NCBI GenBank assembly: GCA_035457725.1
Contig: DATIBC010000096.1
Location: 1 to 64,000, forward strand
Length of the DNA: 64,000 bases
Source: DATFES01 sp035457725
GTDB lineage: Bacteria; Pseudomonadota; Alphaproteobacteria; CACIAM-22H2
Direction of reading: 5' to 3'
Shown in pieces: positions 36,421 through 45,700 of the stretch. Each line of letters starts with the position of its first letter. The stretch's first letter is position 1. A program made the position numbers and the translations under genes. The notes under the pieces were generated by a model. That model made no database searches and had not been told where the DNA came from. It saw nothing but the letters and a program-made list of their open reading frames with translations.

Positions 36421-37241
36421 ATCCCCGGCTCCAGACGCAAGGGCCGAACGGCGTCGCGCGACGCATCGGCGCGATCCTTCTACGCCATCTTTATCTCATG
36501 CGCAGCTCGTGGACGCGCGTCTTCGACCTTATGTATTGGCCCCTTCTGCAAATGGTGGTGTGGGGATTCATCACTGTTTTCCTTGGCCGCAGCTCGTGGT
36601 GGGTCGCCCAGGCCGGCGGAATCCTGATCGGCGCCGTGCTCTTGTGGGATGTGTTGGTGCGCGGCCAGTTCGGTATGACCCTTTCGCTGCTCGAGGAGAT
36701 GTGGTCGCGCAATCTCGCCAGCCTGTTCGTAACGCCGCTGCGCCCGTACGAGTACGCGGTCTCGCTGATGATGCTGAGCGTGCTGCGGACGATCATCGGC
36801 GTCGGTCCAGCGGCGCTGCTGGCGATTCCGTTGTTCGCCTACTCGATCTTCGAAATCGGCCTGCCATTGATCGCATTCTACGTGTTACTCACCGCCTTCG
36901 CCTGGTCGGTCGGATTGTTCATCGCCGCCATGCTGCTGCGCGTCGGACTGGCAGCCGAGAGTTTTGCCTGGGCGTCGATCTTCGCGCTGGCGCCGATCAG
37001 CGGCGTTTACTACCCGCTCGACACGCTGCCGGCTTGGCTGCAACCGGCGGCGCTGGCGCTGCCGCCCACTTACGTCTTTGAGGGCATGCGCGCCATAGTG
37101 CTCGAAGGGACCGTGCGGTTTGACATGATGGCGAAGGCGCTCGCGCTCGATCTCATTTATCTCGGAATTTCGGTCACCGTGTTCCTGGTGGCGTTTCGCG
37201 GCGCGCGTATCCGTGGTCGTTTGATGGCCAGTGGCGAGTGA
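36417..37241 (+). CDS. ABC-2 type exporter permease
   Basis: A 274-aa membrane protein with six hydrophobic helices of the ABC-2 family (FDLMYWPLLQMVVWGFITVFLG; AGGILIGAVLLWDVLVRGQFG; SVLRTIIGVGPAALLAIPLF; LPLIAFYVLLTAFAWSVGLFIAAMLL; ISGVYYPLDTLPAWLQPAALALPPTYVFEGMR; LIYLGISVTVFLVAFRGA). The Y-PLD-LP-WLQP-A-ALP-TY element is the classic ABC-2 C-terminal motif. The start overlaps the ATPase stop. It converges with cobT, leaving 16 bp. Confidence 0.86.
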   Translation: MNPRLQTQGPNGVARRIGAILLRHLYLMRSSWTRVFDLMYWPLLQMVVWGFITVFLGRSSWWVAQAGGILIGAVLLWDVLVRGQFGMTLSLLEEMWSRNLASLFVTPLRPYEYAVSLMMLSVLRTIIGVGPAALLAIPLFAYSIFEIGLPLIAFYVLLTAFAWSVGLFIAAMLLRVGLAAESFAWASIFALAPISGVYYPLDTLPAWLQPAALALPPTYVFEGMRAIVLEGTVRFDMMAKALALDLIYLGISVTVFLVAFRGARIRGRLMASGE

Positions 37242-37257
37242 CGCTCGCGAGCGCGGT

Positions 37258-38313
37258 TCAGCCACTCTTGCCGCTGACACCGGCCTCCTCGAACGTCGCC
37301 ATGCCGACGTGGCAGGCAAGTGCCGCTTTGAGCACCGCCACCGCGAGCGCGGCGCCCGAGGCTTCTCCCAGCCGCATCCCGAGATCGAGCAGCGGCATCT
37401 TGCCGAGCGCCGCGAGCAGGCGGCGATGCCCGGGTTCGGCGGAGACATGCGCCACCAGGCAGTGATCGAGCAGCGCCGCATCGAGTTTCCAAACGACCGC
37501 GGCCGCGGCGGTTGCGGCAAAGCCATCGAGAACCACCGGCGTGCGCGCCAGTCGCGCCGCCAAGATGGCGCCGGCGATCGCCGCGAGCTCATGGCCGCCC
37601 AAATGCCGCAGCGTCTGCAACGGATCGCCAAGCCGATCGCCGTGGCAGGCGACAGCGGTCGCGACTGCGTCGATCTTGCGCGCCAGCGCGTCGGCTCCGA
37701 CGCCGGTACCCGGTCCCGTCCACGCCACAGCCTCGCCGCCGAAAAGGCCGAGACAAAGCGCCGCCGCCGATGTGGTGTTGGCGATACCCATCTCGCCCAA
37801 GCACAGGAGATCGAGGCCAGGCTCGACGGCCATCATCCCGTAGGCCATGGCGCGCGCGCACTCGCCCTCTTCCAGCGCCGGCGCCTCGGTGATGTCGCGC
37901 GTCGGCCGATCGAGGGCCATTTCGTAGACCCGCAGATCGGCGTCGACGGTTTTGCATAGCTGATTGACCGCGGCGCCGCCGGCGACGAAGTTGCGCACCA
38001 TCTGCGCCGTGACTTCCGCCGGATAAGCCGAGACGCCACGGCGGGCGACGCCGTGATTGCCGGCGAAGACGGCGACGCGCGGCCGTGCGAGACGCGGCGG
38101 ATGGCGGCCTTGCCAGGTGGCGAGCCACTGCGTCAGTTCCTCGAGCCGGCCGAGCGCGCCGGCGGGCTTGGTGAGTTGCGCTTCGCGCGCTGCGGCGGCG
38201 GCGGCGGCGGCATGATCGGGGCCCGGAAGGTGGCGGAGTAGCGCGCGGATTTCGGCGAACGTGGCAACCGGCGTTGGGCCTGGGCGTTCGGCTGGCGGCA
38301 TGGTGTCGGACAT
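37258..38313 (-). CDS. cobT: nicotinate-nucleotide-dimethylbenzimidazole phosphoribosyltransferase
   Basis: 351 aa, normal for CobT. Motifs: TKPAGALGRLEELTQWLA, VFAGNHGVARRGVSAYPAEVTAQMVRNF, EMGIANTTSAAAL, GPGTGV, and catalytic Glu317 in GMRLGEASGAAL, at the same number as in the Salmonella enzyme. It activates the lower ligand base to alpha-ribazole phosphate in cobalamin assembly. MSDT at 38313 is used; MPPA at 38301 is possible. It is divergent from cobS, and no riboswitch precedes it. Confidence 0.93.
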   Translation of the reverse strand: MSDTMPPAERPGPTPVATFAEIRALLRHLPGPDHAAAAAAAAREAQLTKPAGALGRLEELTQWLATWQGRHPPRLARPRVAVFAGNHGVARRGVSAYPAEVTAQMVRNFVAGGAAVNQLCKTVDADLRVYEMALDRPTRDITEAPALEEGECARAMAYGMMAVEPGLDLLCLGEMGIANTTSAAALCLGLFGGEAVAWTGPGTGVGADALARKIDAVATAVACHGDRLGDPLQTLRHLGGHELAAIAGAILAARLARTPVVLDGFAATAAAAVVWKLDAALLDHCLVAHVSAEPGHRRLLAALGKMPLLDLGMRLGEASGAALAVAVLKAALACHVGMATFEEAGVSGKSG

Positions 38314-38343
38314 CGTGACGTCGTGCGGTATGTTCGGTGCGGA

Positions 38344-38372
38344 TTGTTGGCGGCGGGCGACTGTCTTATAAC
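38344..38372 (+). promoter_or_regulatory. sigma70-like promoter upstream of cobS
   Basis: TTGTTG (38344-38349) and TATAAC (38367-38372) are separated by 17 bp, the ideal spacing. They point toward cobS, whose start is about 195-245 nt downstream, leaving a leader that holds the small ORF at 38475. Confidence 0.4.
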
Positions 38373-38474
38373 CGCAGCAATATCGCCAAGCGGAAATTTG
38401 TCGCCGCGGCCCCCTCGGCGCCGTCCAACGCCGCGAACGGCCGGCGAGCCGGGGGCGCCCAGGAGGAGCCGTCG

Positions 38475-38567
38475 ATGCGCTGGGAGCGCGTGGCGAAATG
38501 GCCGCAGGCTCGTGATGTCGCGTCCAAACACCTTGATTTTTCCGCCGGCTTTCCAACCTCTCGGTGA
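38475..38567 (+). CDS. candidate 30-aa small ORF in the cobS leader
   Basis: An ATG with an excellent Shine-Dalgarno sequence AGGAGGAG (38461-38468, 6 nt away) opens a 30-codon frame: MRWERVAKWPQARDVASKHL and ten more residues. Its TGA overlaps an ATG at 38567 that is in frame with cobS (TGATG). It may be a translated leader that couples ribosomes into cobS, or a chance frame. No family is recognised. The remaining sequence of the 304-bp cobT-cobS gap shows only the promoter above. Confidence 0.35.
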   Translation: MRWERVAKWPQARDVASKHLDFSAGFPTSR

Positions 38568-38617
38568 TGCGAGGCGCGAAACGCCAAGCTCCGAGAACCG
38601 CCGCTAGTCAACCGATC

Positions 38618-39454
38618 ATGCCCGAGAGCGCGTCAAACCTGCCCGAACACCCTCCCCTCACGCCGGCGCCCGCACCGACCGACGATTCCGGCGATGCGCC
38701 ACCGCTCGGGTTATGGAGCGAGTGCAGGCTAGCGCTGGCGTTCCTTACCGTCGTGCCGGTCGCTTTGGCCGAGCCGCCGCCGCCGTTGGCCGCCGCGGTT
38801 CGCGCGTTTCCCCTGATCGGTGTCGCCGTCGGGCTCGTTGGTGCCGCCGTCTTCGCCCTTGCCGACATGTTGACGCTCGCCACGAGCATCTCGGCTCTCC
38901 TTGCCGTGGGTGCAATGGTCTTGCTTTCCGGCGGACTACACGAGGATGGCTTGGCCGACACCGCCGACGGCCTCGGCGGCAGCGATCGCGAAACCCGTTT
39001 GGCGATCATGCGCGACAGCCGGATCGGAACGTTCGGCGTGCTGGCCTTGATTTTCTCCGTCACCCTCAGGGTCAGCGCGATATCGTTCGCCGGATTCCCC
39101 GACCAGGTCGCGCTGGCGATCGTCGCGGCCGCGGCCGGCTCGCGGGCCTGTTTGCCGGCGCTGATGTACATGCTGCCGCCGGCGCGGAGCGACGGGCTCG
39201 CTCACCAGGCCGGCCAGCCCGACCGGCGACGCGTGGTGGACGCCGGCGCATTGGGCGCGGCGGCGATCATCGGCACGCTCGGGTGGAGCGCCGCTTTTGC
39301 CGCCTTCACCGCGATCGCCGCCGCTGCGCTGGTGACGTTCCTTCTTGGGGCGCTGTTTCGCCGCCGTTTCGGCGGCTACACCGGCGACACGCTGGGCGCC
39401 GCGCAGCAGGCGGCCGAGATCGCCATTTTGCTCGCCTTTCTCGTGACGCCCTGA
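38618..39454 (+). CDS. cobS: adenosylcobinamide-GDP ribazoletransferase (cobalamin synthase)
   Basis: 278 aa membrane enzyme with six or seven hydrophobic helices. Family motifs: LALAFLTVVPV near the start, FPLIGVAVGL, the active-site SGGLHEDGLADTADGLGG (acidic, Mg-binding) and the second acidic loop RETRLAIMRDSRIGTFGV. It joins adenosylcobinamide-GDP with alpha-ribazole at the inner membrane. An N-terminal Pro-rich extension of about 35 residues is unusual. Another start at 38567 would add 17 residues and couple it to the upstream small ORF. Confidence 0.92.
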   Translation: MPESASNLPEHPPLTPAPAPTDDSGDAPPLGLWSECRLALAFLTVVPVALAEPPPPLAAAVRAFPLIGVAVGLVGAAVFALADMLTLATSISALLAVGAMVLLSGGLHEDGLADTADGLGGSDRETRLAIMRDSRIGTFGVLALIFSVTLRVSAISFAGFPDQVALAIVAAAAGSRACLPALMYMLPPARSDGLAHQAGQPDRRRVVDAGALGAAAIIGTLGWSAAFAAFTAIAAAALVTFLLGALFRRRFGGYTGDTLGAAQQAAEIAILLAFLVTP

Positions 39455-39456
39455 CG

Positions 39457-40095
39457 ATGAACGTCACGCGCTTCTGGTGGATCCGGCACGCGCCGGTCAT
39501 CAATCCCGAGGGCCGCGTGTATGGCCAGCGCGACATCGCCGCCGATACCTCGAATGCGGCGGCTTTTTCGGCGCTGGGACGGCGCATTCCGCAAGGCGCG
39601 GTGTGGGTCGCCACCCAGCTTCGCCGCACTCAGGCGACCGCCACGGCGATTCACGCCGCGATGCCATCGGGCGCCGGGGCGCCGCCGCGCGTCGCCATCG
39701 AACCTGATTTTGTCGAGCAGAGCTTCGGCGATTGGCAGGGCCGGACGTACGCCGAGATCGGCGCTTACGGCCAAGGCGCGTTGGTCGACGGCCACCGCTT
39801 CTGGCTCGCTCCCGCCGATCGCACACCGCCAGGGGGCGAGAGTTTCGTCGACGTGATGGGCCGCGTGGCGCGCGCCGTCGAACGTCTCGCCGCTGAACAC
39901 GTCGGCCGCGACATCGTCGTCGTGGCACACGGCGGCACGATCCGTGCGGCGCTGGCCCAGGCGCTGAGCCTTGCCCCCGAGGCGGCATTGGCGCTTACGA
40001 TCGACACCCTGTCGCTGACCCGGGTCGACCGCATCGAGGGGCCCGGCCGCGGCCACGATTGGCGCATCGGCGCGATCAACTTGCCGGCGGAGTGA
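39457..40095 (+). CDS. histidine phosphatase, probable alpha-ribazole-phosphate phosphatase
   Basis: 212 aa, 2 nt after cobS. Phosphoglycerate-mutase-like: the catalytic motif is WWIRHAPV (RHA instead of the common RHG), followed by the acid Glu in VEQSFGDWQGRTYAEI and the second His in VVVAHGGTIRAAL. In cobalamin operons such proteins act as CobC/CobZ, dephosphorylating alpha-ribazole 5'-phosphate or adenosylcobalamin phosphate. Tight coupling to cobS supports this; the exact substrate is inferred from context. Confidence 0.82.
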   Translation: MNVTRFWWIRHAPVINPEGRVYGQRDIAADTSNAAAFSALGRRIPQGAVWVATQLRRTQATATAIHAAMPSGAGAPPRVAIEPDFVEQSFGDWQGRTYAEIGAYGQGALVDGHRFWLAPADRTPPGGESFVDVMGRVARAVERLAAEHVGRDIVVVAHGGTIRAALAQALSLAPEAALALTIDTLSLTRVDRIEGPGRGHDWRIGAINLPAE

Positions 40096-40140
40096 GCATT
40101 TCGCAGCGCCGGCGAGCTGGCGGATGCGAGGAGGTTGTTC

Positions 40141-40851
40141 GTGCGTCTGCGGCCGACAATGATCCTGTTGCCAGCACTGCCGTGTGATGCTGATTTCTAC
40201 GCTGCACAGATCGACGCGCTCGCAGATTTGGTCGATCCCATCGTCATGGTGCTTGAGGCGCCAAGCATGCGCGAAAGCGCCGCCCTGGCGCTCGCCGCTG
40301 CGCCGCCGCGATTCTTACTTGGCGGAACGGCGTTTGGTGGATGCCTTGCCGTCGAAATGGCCGTAACCGCGCCGGAGCGGATCGTTGGTCTGTGGCTCAT
40401 GAACTGCAGTCCCGGCGCCCATCCCGATCCCGATGGGGCTCGGCGGCTCAGCGCCCGGGTACGCGCCGGTGAATTTGAGGCGGTGTTGAGCGAATGGTCG
40501 GAGATCATCGTTTCGGCCGAGAACACGGCTGCGCGCGAGCGATTCCTGGCGATGGCGCGACGGGCCGGCCCGGAGCGATTTTGCAACCAATACGAAGCGT
40601 CCGCCGGCCGTGCCAACCACTGGGACGACCTTCGCGCGATCGCCGCGCCCTCGCTTCTGGTTTGGGGCGCGGATGACATCTTCGTCCCGATCGCAATCGG
40701 ACGGCGGATGGCGCAGCTCATGCCGGCGGCCGATCTCGTCGAGCTGTCCGGCTGTCGGCATTTTCCAGCGCTCGAACGGCCCGCAGCGACCACTACCGCT
40801 GCGCGCGCCTGGATCAGAACGGCGCTTTCGGCGTTCCACAGTCGGGATTGA
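40141..40851 (+). CDS. alpha/beta-hydrolase-fold protein lacking the nucleophile
   Basis: 236 aa. Alpha/beta-hydrolase architecture with the nucleophile elbow LLGGTAFGGCLA, where G-x-S-x-G reads G-T-A-F-G: Ala64 replaces the serine. The acid (VWGADDIFVP) and the base His (LSGCRHFPALERP) are kept. It may be inactive, or use a different chemistry. GTG at 40141 is preferred because AGGAGG (40129-40134) ends 6 nt upstream; the TTG at 40135 is too close. It lies 45 nt after the phosphatase gene, at the end of the cobS transcript and just before the riboswitch. Confidence 0.7.
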   Translation: MRLRPTMILLPALPCDADFYAAQIDALADLVDPIVMVLEAPSMRESAALALAAAPPRFLLGGTAFGGCLAVEMAVTAPERIVGLWLMNCSPGAHPDPDGARRLSARVRAGEFEAVLSEWSEIIVSAENTAARERFLAMARRAGPERFCNQYEASAGRANHWDDLRAIAAPSLLVWGADDIFVPIAIGRRMAQLMPAADLVELSGCRHFPALERPAATTTAARAWIRTALSAFHSRD

Positions 40852-40873
40852 CCGCGATACCGCCGAAGCCCGG

Positions 40874-40902
40874 TTGGCCTGCGCGGCCGCCCATGCTAGG
40901 GT
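40874..40902 (+). promoter_or_regulatory. candidate promoter for the riboswitch-cobU operon
   Basis: TTGGCC (40874-40879) and TAGGGT (40897-40902) are 17 bp apart, just upstream of the riboswitch. The -10 is weak, but the position is right. Confidence 0.35.
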
Positions 40903-40904
40903 CC

Positions 40905-41085
40905 GCCTGCACCCGGTGAGGGAAGTCCGGTGCAGCGGCCATCTTGGCCGCTCACGCCGGCGCTGCCCCCGCAACTGTATGGGCGAGACCTCGGGCCAAA
41001 CGCCACTGATCGCGCGACGACGCGCGCGAATGGGAAGGCGGCCCGGCCGTCGTAGACCCCGAGCCAGGAGACCTGCCGGGCGCCG
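40905..41085 (+). promoter_or_regulatory. cobalamin riboswitch
   Basis: Conserved elements occur in order: CACCCGGTGAGGGAAGTCCGGTGC at 40910-40935 (P3 region), GCTGCCCCCGCAACTGTA around 40963-40980 (core with CGCAACTG), and the B12 box AGCCAGGAGACCTGC at 41062-41076. These are diagnostic of the adenosylcobalamin/cobalamin aptamer. It precedes the cobU-cobW-cobN-cobO genes and should lower their expression when the coenzyme is plentiful. Confidence 0.95.
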
Positions 41086-41116
41086 GTTCGCCGCTCCTTT
41101 GATCGCGGAGCGTCGA

Positions 41117-41156
41117 GTCGCAGGCCCACACGAATCCTCGGCGGGAGGATCGCGAC
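41117..41156 (+). promoter_or_regulatory. riboswitch expression platform: ribosome-site-sequestering hairpin
   Basis: ATCCTC (41134-41139) pairs perfectly with GAGGAT (41145-41150), which contains the cobU Shine-Dalgarno sequence GGGAGGA. An outer stem GTCGC (41117-41121) with GCGAC (41152-41156) ends directly at the ATG (41157). The structure implies translational, not transcriptional, control. Confidence 0.6.
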
Positions 41157-41741
41157 ATGATCAATCAGTCCGCCGTCGCACCTGCGACGGGACCGTCACG
41201 ACTTCCGAAAGCGACGCTGATCCTGGGCGGCGCGCGAGCCGGCAAGAGCGCCTACGCCGAAGCACTGATCACGGCGGCCCTTGCGCCGGACGACACGCCG
41301 ATCTACATCGCCACCGCCGAAGCCGGCGATAATGAAATGAAGGCGCGGATCCAGGAACATCGCGCCCGGCGCGGCCAGCGCTGGACAACGATCGAAGCGC
41401 CGCTCGATCTTGCTACGACGCTTCGCGCCCATGTCGTCGCAAAGCATCCAGCGCTCGTCGATTGCTTGACGCTGTGGCTCGCCAACCTGCTCGCCGCCGG
41501 CCGCGACATTGCGAGCGAAACTGAGCGGCTTGTGGCGAGCCTCGGGAATCTCGGCGCGCCGGTTGTGCTGGTGTCGAACGAGGTCGGACTTGGCATCGTG
41601 CCCGACAACCCGCTCGCCCGCGCCTTTCGCGATCACGCCGGACGCCTCAACCAATCCGTCGCCGCCGCGGTGCCGCGCGTCGTGATGGTCGCCGCCGGCA
41701 TGCCACTGGAGCTCAAGAACTCGCCACGGGTCATCGCATGA
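41157..41741 (+). CDS. cobU: bifunctional adenosylcobinamide kinase / guanylyltransferase
   Basis: 194 aa (also called CobP). P-loop LILGGARAGKSAYAE, IATAEAGDNEMKARIQEHRARRG with the guanylylated His region, LVDCLTLWLANLL and VLVSNEVGLGIVPDNPLARAFRDHAGRLNQ are all typical. It phosphorylates adenosylcobinamide and adds GMP, feeding CobS. First gene after the riboswitch; its stop overlaps cobW by ATGA (41738-41741). Confidence 0.94.
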   Translation: MINQSAVAPATGPSRLPKATLILGGARAGKSAYAEALITAALAPDDTPIYIATAEAGDNEMKARIQEHRARRGQRWTTIEAPLDLATTLRAHVVAKHPALVDCLTLWLANLLAAGRDIASETERLVASLGNLGAPVVLVSNEVGLGIVPDNPLARAFRDHAGRLNQSVAAAVPRVVMVAAGMPLELKNSPRVIA

Positions 41742-42787
41742 TTTTTCGTTCCCGCATTCCCGTCACCGTGCTCACCGGCTTCCTCGGCGCCGGCAAGACG
41801 ACCACGTTGCGTCATCTGCTGACGGCGGCGCACGGCCGCCGACTGGCGTTGGTGATCAACGAGTTCGGCGAGCTCGGCGTCGATCGCGAGCTGCTGCTCG
41901 GCTGCGGCATCGCCGGTTGCCGCGAGGACGACGTGATCGAGCTCGCCAACGGTTGCATCTGCTGCACCGTCGCCGACGACTTTCTGCCGACCATCGAGAC
42001 GCTGATCGATCGCGCCGATCCGCCCGATCACATCGTCATCGAAACCTCCGGGCTGGCCCTGCCCAAGCCGCTGGTGAAGGCCTTCGCCTGGCCGGAAGTG
42101 CGCTCGCGCGTCACGGTCGACGGCGTGATCGCGTTGATCGACGCGTCGGCGCTCGCTGCCGGAAGGTTCACCGACGATCCGGCTGCGACGGCCACGCGGC
42201 GCGGCGGCGATCAGGCGCCTCAGCACGATAACCCGTTGGCTGAAGTATTCGACGATCAACTCGCCTGCGCCGATCTCGTGATCTTGAACAAGACCGATCG
42301 CATTACGCCCGAGGCGGTGGATATCCTCGCTGCAGCGCTTGGCCGGCGCCTTCGTCCCGGCGTCAAGCTGTTGCGCGCGCGTTTCGGCGAAGTCGACACT
42401 TCGGTGTTGCTCGGCATCGGCGCCGCGGCGGAAGGCGATCTCGCCAGCCGTCCGTCGTTTCACGAATCCGACGGCGAGGCGCACGATCACGACGATTTCG
42501 AAAGCTTCACGCTGCCGATCGGACCGATCGCCGCCCCCGACGCATTGATGTCGCGCTTGGCCGACGTCGTCGCCCGCCATGACATATTGCGCGTCAAGGG
42601 GTTTCTTGATGTGCCGGGCAAGGCGATGCGACTGGCGTTGCAAGGCGTCGGCCCGCGGATCGAGCGCTATTTCGACCGGCCGTGGGCGGCGGACGAGCGG
42701 CGCGCCAGCACGCTTGTCGTCATCGGCCGCAAGGGTCTCGATCAGCGCGCGATTGCCGCGGCACTCGCCGGATCGCGGACCGACTGA
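41738..42787 (+). CDS. cobW: cobalamin biosynthesis GTPase CobW
   Basis: 349 aa, COG0523 family. Walker A in LTGFLGAGKTTTLRHLL, the metal motif ANGCICCTVADDF (CxCC), the GTP-specificity motif LNKTD and a short His/Asp stretch EAHDHDDF. CobW is thought to deliver cobalt to the CobNST chelatase. Its position directly before cobN (TGATG overlap, 42785-42789) fits this exactly. Confidence 0.93.
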   Translation: MIFRSRIPVTVLTGFLGAGKTTTLRHLLTAAHGRRLALVINEFGELGVDRELLLGCGIAGCREDDVIELANGCICCTVADDFLPTIETLIDRADPPDHIVIETSGLALPKPLVKAFAWPEVRSRVTVDGVIALIDASALAAGRFTDDPAATATRRGGDQAPQHDNPLAEVFDDQLACADLVILNKTDRITPEAVDILAAALGRRLRPGVKLLRARFGEVDTSVLLGIGAAAEGDLASRPSFHESDGEAHDHDDFESFTLPIGPIAAPDALMSRLADVVARHDILRVKGFLDVPGKAMRLALQGVGPRIERYFDRPWAADERRASTLVVIGRKGLDQRAIAAALAGSRTD

Positions 42788-45700
42788 TGCATCTCCTGGC
42801 GACACAGCCGGGTCAGCTCGTCGATGCCGACGAAGCGGTCGATCTCGGCCAGACGCCGGCCGAGCTTGTCGTCTTGTCGGCGGCGGATACGGAAATCGCC
42901 TGTCTTGCCATGGCCCATGCGCGGCTCGGCGATCGGCGCGACGAAGCGATACCGCGTCTGCGTTTGGTCAATTTGTTGCGTCTGCGCCACAACCTTTCGG
43001 TCGATCTCTACGTCGACCGCGTGATCCGGCACGCCAGGCTGGTGATCGTCCGTCTGCTCGGCGGGCGCGGCTACTGGCCGTACGGCGTCGATCAGCTCGT
43101 GGCGGCGTGTCGCGAGACCAGAGCATCGCTTGCGCTGCTGCCCGGAGACGACCAACCGGACGCGGAACTTACGGCGCTGTCGAACCTTCCGGCAGCGGAA
43201 CTCCATCGCTTGTGGCAGTACCTCGTTCATGGCGGCGCGGCCAACGCCGAGGAGTTCCTGCGGAGTGCAGCGGCGCTTCTCGGCCGCCAGTCCGCTTGGC
43301 GCCCGCCGACGCCGATCTTGCGCGCCGGGCTGTACCGCGAAGGCGATACGCGGATCGATCTCGATGCGCTGCGCGCTGGGTGGCGGGCCGACGACGCCCT
43401 CGCCGCGATCGTGTTCTATCGCGCCCTGGTGCAGGCCGATGATACCGCCACCATCGACGCGTTAGCCGCCGGCCTCGCCCGGGTCGGGCTCAATGCCATG
43501 CCGATCTACGTCTCGAGCCTCAAGGATCCGGCCGCCGTGGCGACCGTTCGCGCGCTGCTGGCCGCAGCACCGCCCGATATCATCATCAATCTCACCGGAT
43601 TTTCGCTCGGCGGCGCCGTCAACGTCGATCCGCTCGCGGCGCCCGACTGCCCGGTTTTGCAGGCGGTTCTAGCCAGCGAATCGCAGTCCGCGTGGTCTGC
43701 CGGAACCCGCGGTCTTCCGCCGCGCGACTTGGCGATGAACGTGGCGCTCACCGAGATCGATGGGCGGCTGCTGAGTCGTGCCGTCGGCTTCAAGGGTTTG
43801 AAGCGCCGCGACGCGGCCACCGAAGCCGATATCATCGCTCATGAGCCGGCGCATGACCGCGTCGCGTTCGTGGCCGAGCTCGCCGCGGCCTGGACGCGGC
43901 TGCGTCGCAAGCCCGCCGGCGAGCGCCGCGTGGCGATCGTGCTGGCGAATTATCCCAACCGCGACGGCCGCATCGGCAACGGCGTCGGGCTCGACACGCC
44001 GGCTTCCGTCGTCGGCGCGCTCGCAGCGCTAAGCGCCGCGGGATATCGCGTCGACGGCGCTCCCGGCGACGGCGCCGCTTTGATGGCGGGGTTGTTGGCG
44101 GGGCCGACTAACGACCATCGGCGGCGCGACGGCGCCCAAAGCGAGGCGCGGCTTTCGTTGATCGACTATTCCGCATTCTTCGCAACACTGCCGGCGGCGG
44201 TGCGCGACCGCGTCGCGCGGCGCTGGGGCTCGCCCGAACGCGACCCGATGTTCCGCCCCGGGGCTCTCGATTGCGGCGCTTTTCATCTGCCGATCGTCCG
44301 TTATAGCAATGTGGTCGTCGCCGTGCAGCCGGCGCGCGGCTACAACATCGACCCGCAGGCGAGCTACCACGATCCGGCCTTGCCGCCGCCGCACAACTAC
44401 CTCGCCTTTCACGCCTGGCTGCGCGACGCCTTCCGCCTCGACGCCATCGTTCATTTCGGCAAGCACGGAAACCTTGAATGGCTGCCCGGCAAAGCGCTGG
44501 CTTTATCGCCGGAGTGCTTTCCGGAGGCCGCGCTGGGTCCGGTGCCGAACCTCTATCCCTTCATCGTCAACGACCCTGGCGAGGGCGCGCAGGCCAAGCG
44601 GCGGACCGCGGCCGTGGTGATCGATCACCTGACGCCGCCGCTGACGCGCGCCGGGAGCTATGGGGCGCTCGCCGGGCTTGAGCGCCTCATCGACGAATAT
44701 TACGAGGCGGCGACGGGCGACCCGCGACGCCTCGCGCCGATCGCGACGGAGATCCGCGAACTAGCGCACCGCCACGGTCTCGATCGCGACTGCGGCATCG
44801 CTCCCGACGAGGCCACCGCGAGCGCGCTCGCCAAGCTCGACGGCTGGTTGTGCGAGCTCAAGGATCTGCAAATCCGCGATGGGCTGCACGTCTTCGGTCG
44901 CGCCCCGGAAGGTCGCCAGCGCTGCGAGCTGCTGAGCGCCATCGCGCGCTGCCCGCGCGGCGCTGGAGAGGGCCGTGATGCCTCGATTCTACGCGCGCTC
45001 GCCGACGACCTCGAACTCGGTTTCGATCCGCTCGGCGCCGATCAGGGTGCGTTGTGGTCAGGTGCGCGGCCGGCTGTCCTCGAGCAGGCGTCGGCGTGGA
45101 GAACCGCGGGCGACACGATCGAACGGCTCGAAGACCTGGCGCTGTCGCTGATCGCCTCCGACCGGCGGCCTCAGCCGGGGTGGACGCGAACTCGCGCCGT
45201 ACTTGACTGGATTTCGGATGAGCTGGCGCCGGCGCTCGATTGCAGCGCCGGGTCGGAAACGGCGGGCTTGCTCGCCGGCCTCGAAGGACGGCGAGTGGCG
45301 CCCGGCCCCTCCGGGGCGCCCTCGCGCGGCCGCCCCGAGGTGTTGCCGACCGGACGGAACTTCTACAGCGTCGATACGCGCGCCGTGCCGACCCCGGCGG
45401 CTTGGCGGCTTGGCTGGAAATCGGCGACGCTTTTGCTCGAGCGCCACGTTCAAGAGCACGGCGCCTTCCCGCGGGCGATGGCGATCTCGGCGTGGGGAAC
45501 GAGCAACATGCGGACCGGCGGCGACGACATCGCCCAGGCATTGGCCTTGCTCGGCGCCCGGCCGACCTGGGACGAAGCCTCGCGCCGTGTCACCGGCTTC
45601 GAGGTGTTGCCGCTGACGGTTCTCGATCGGCCGCGAATCGACGTGACGTTGCGCATCTCCGGATTCTTCCGCGATGCCTTTCCCGGCCTGGTCGCGCTTT

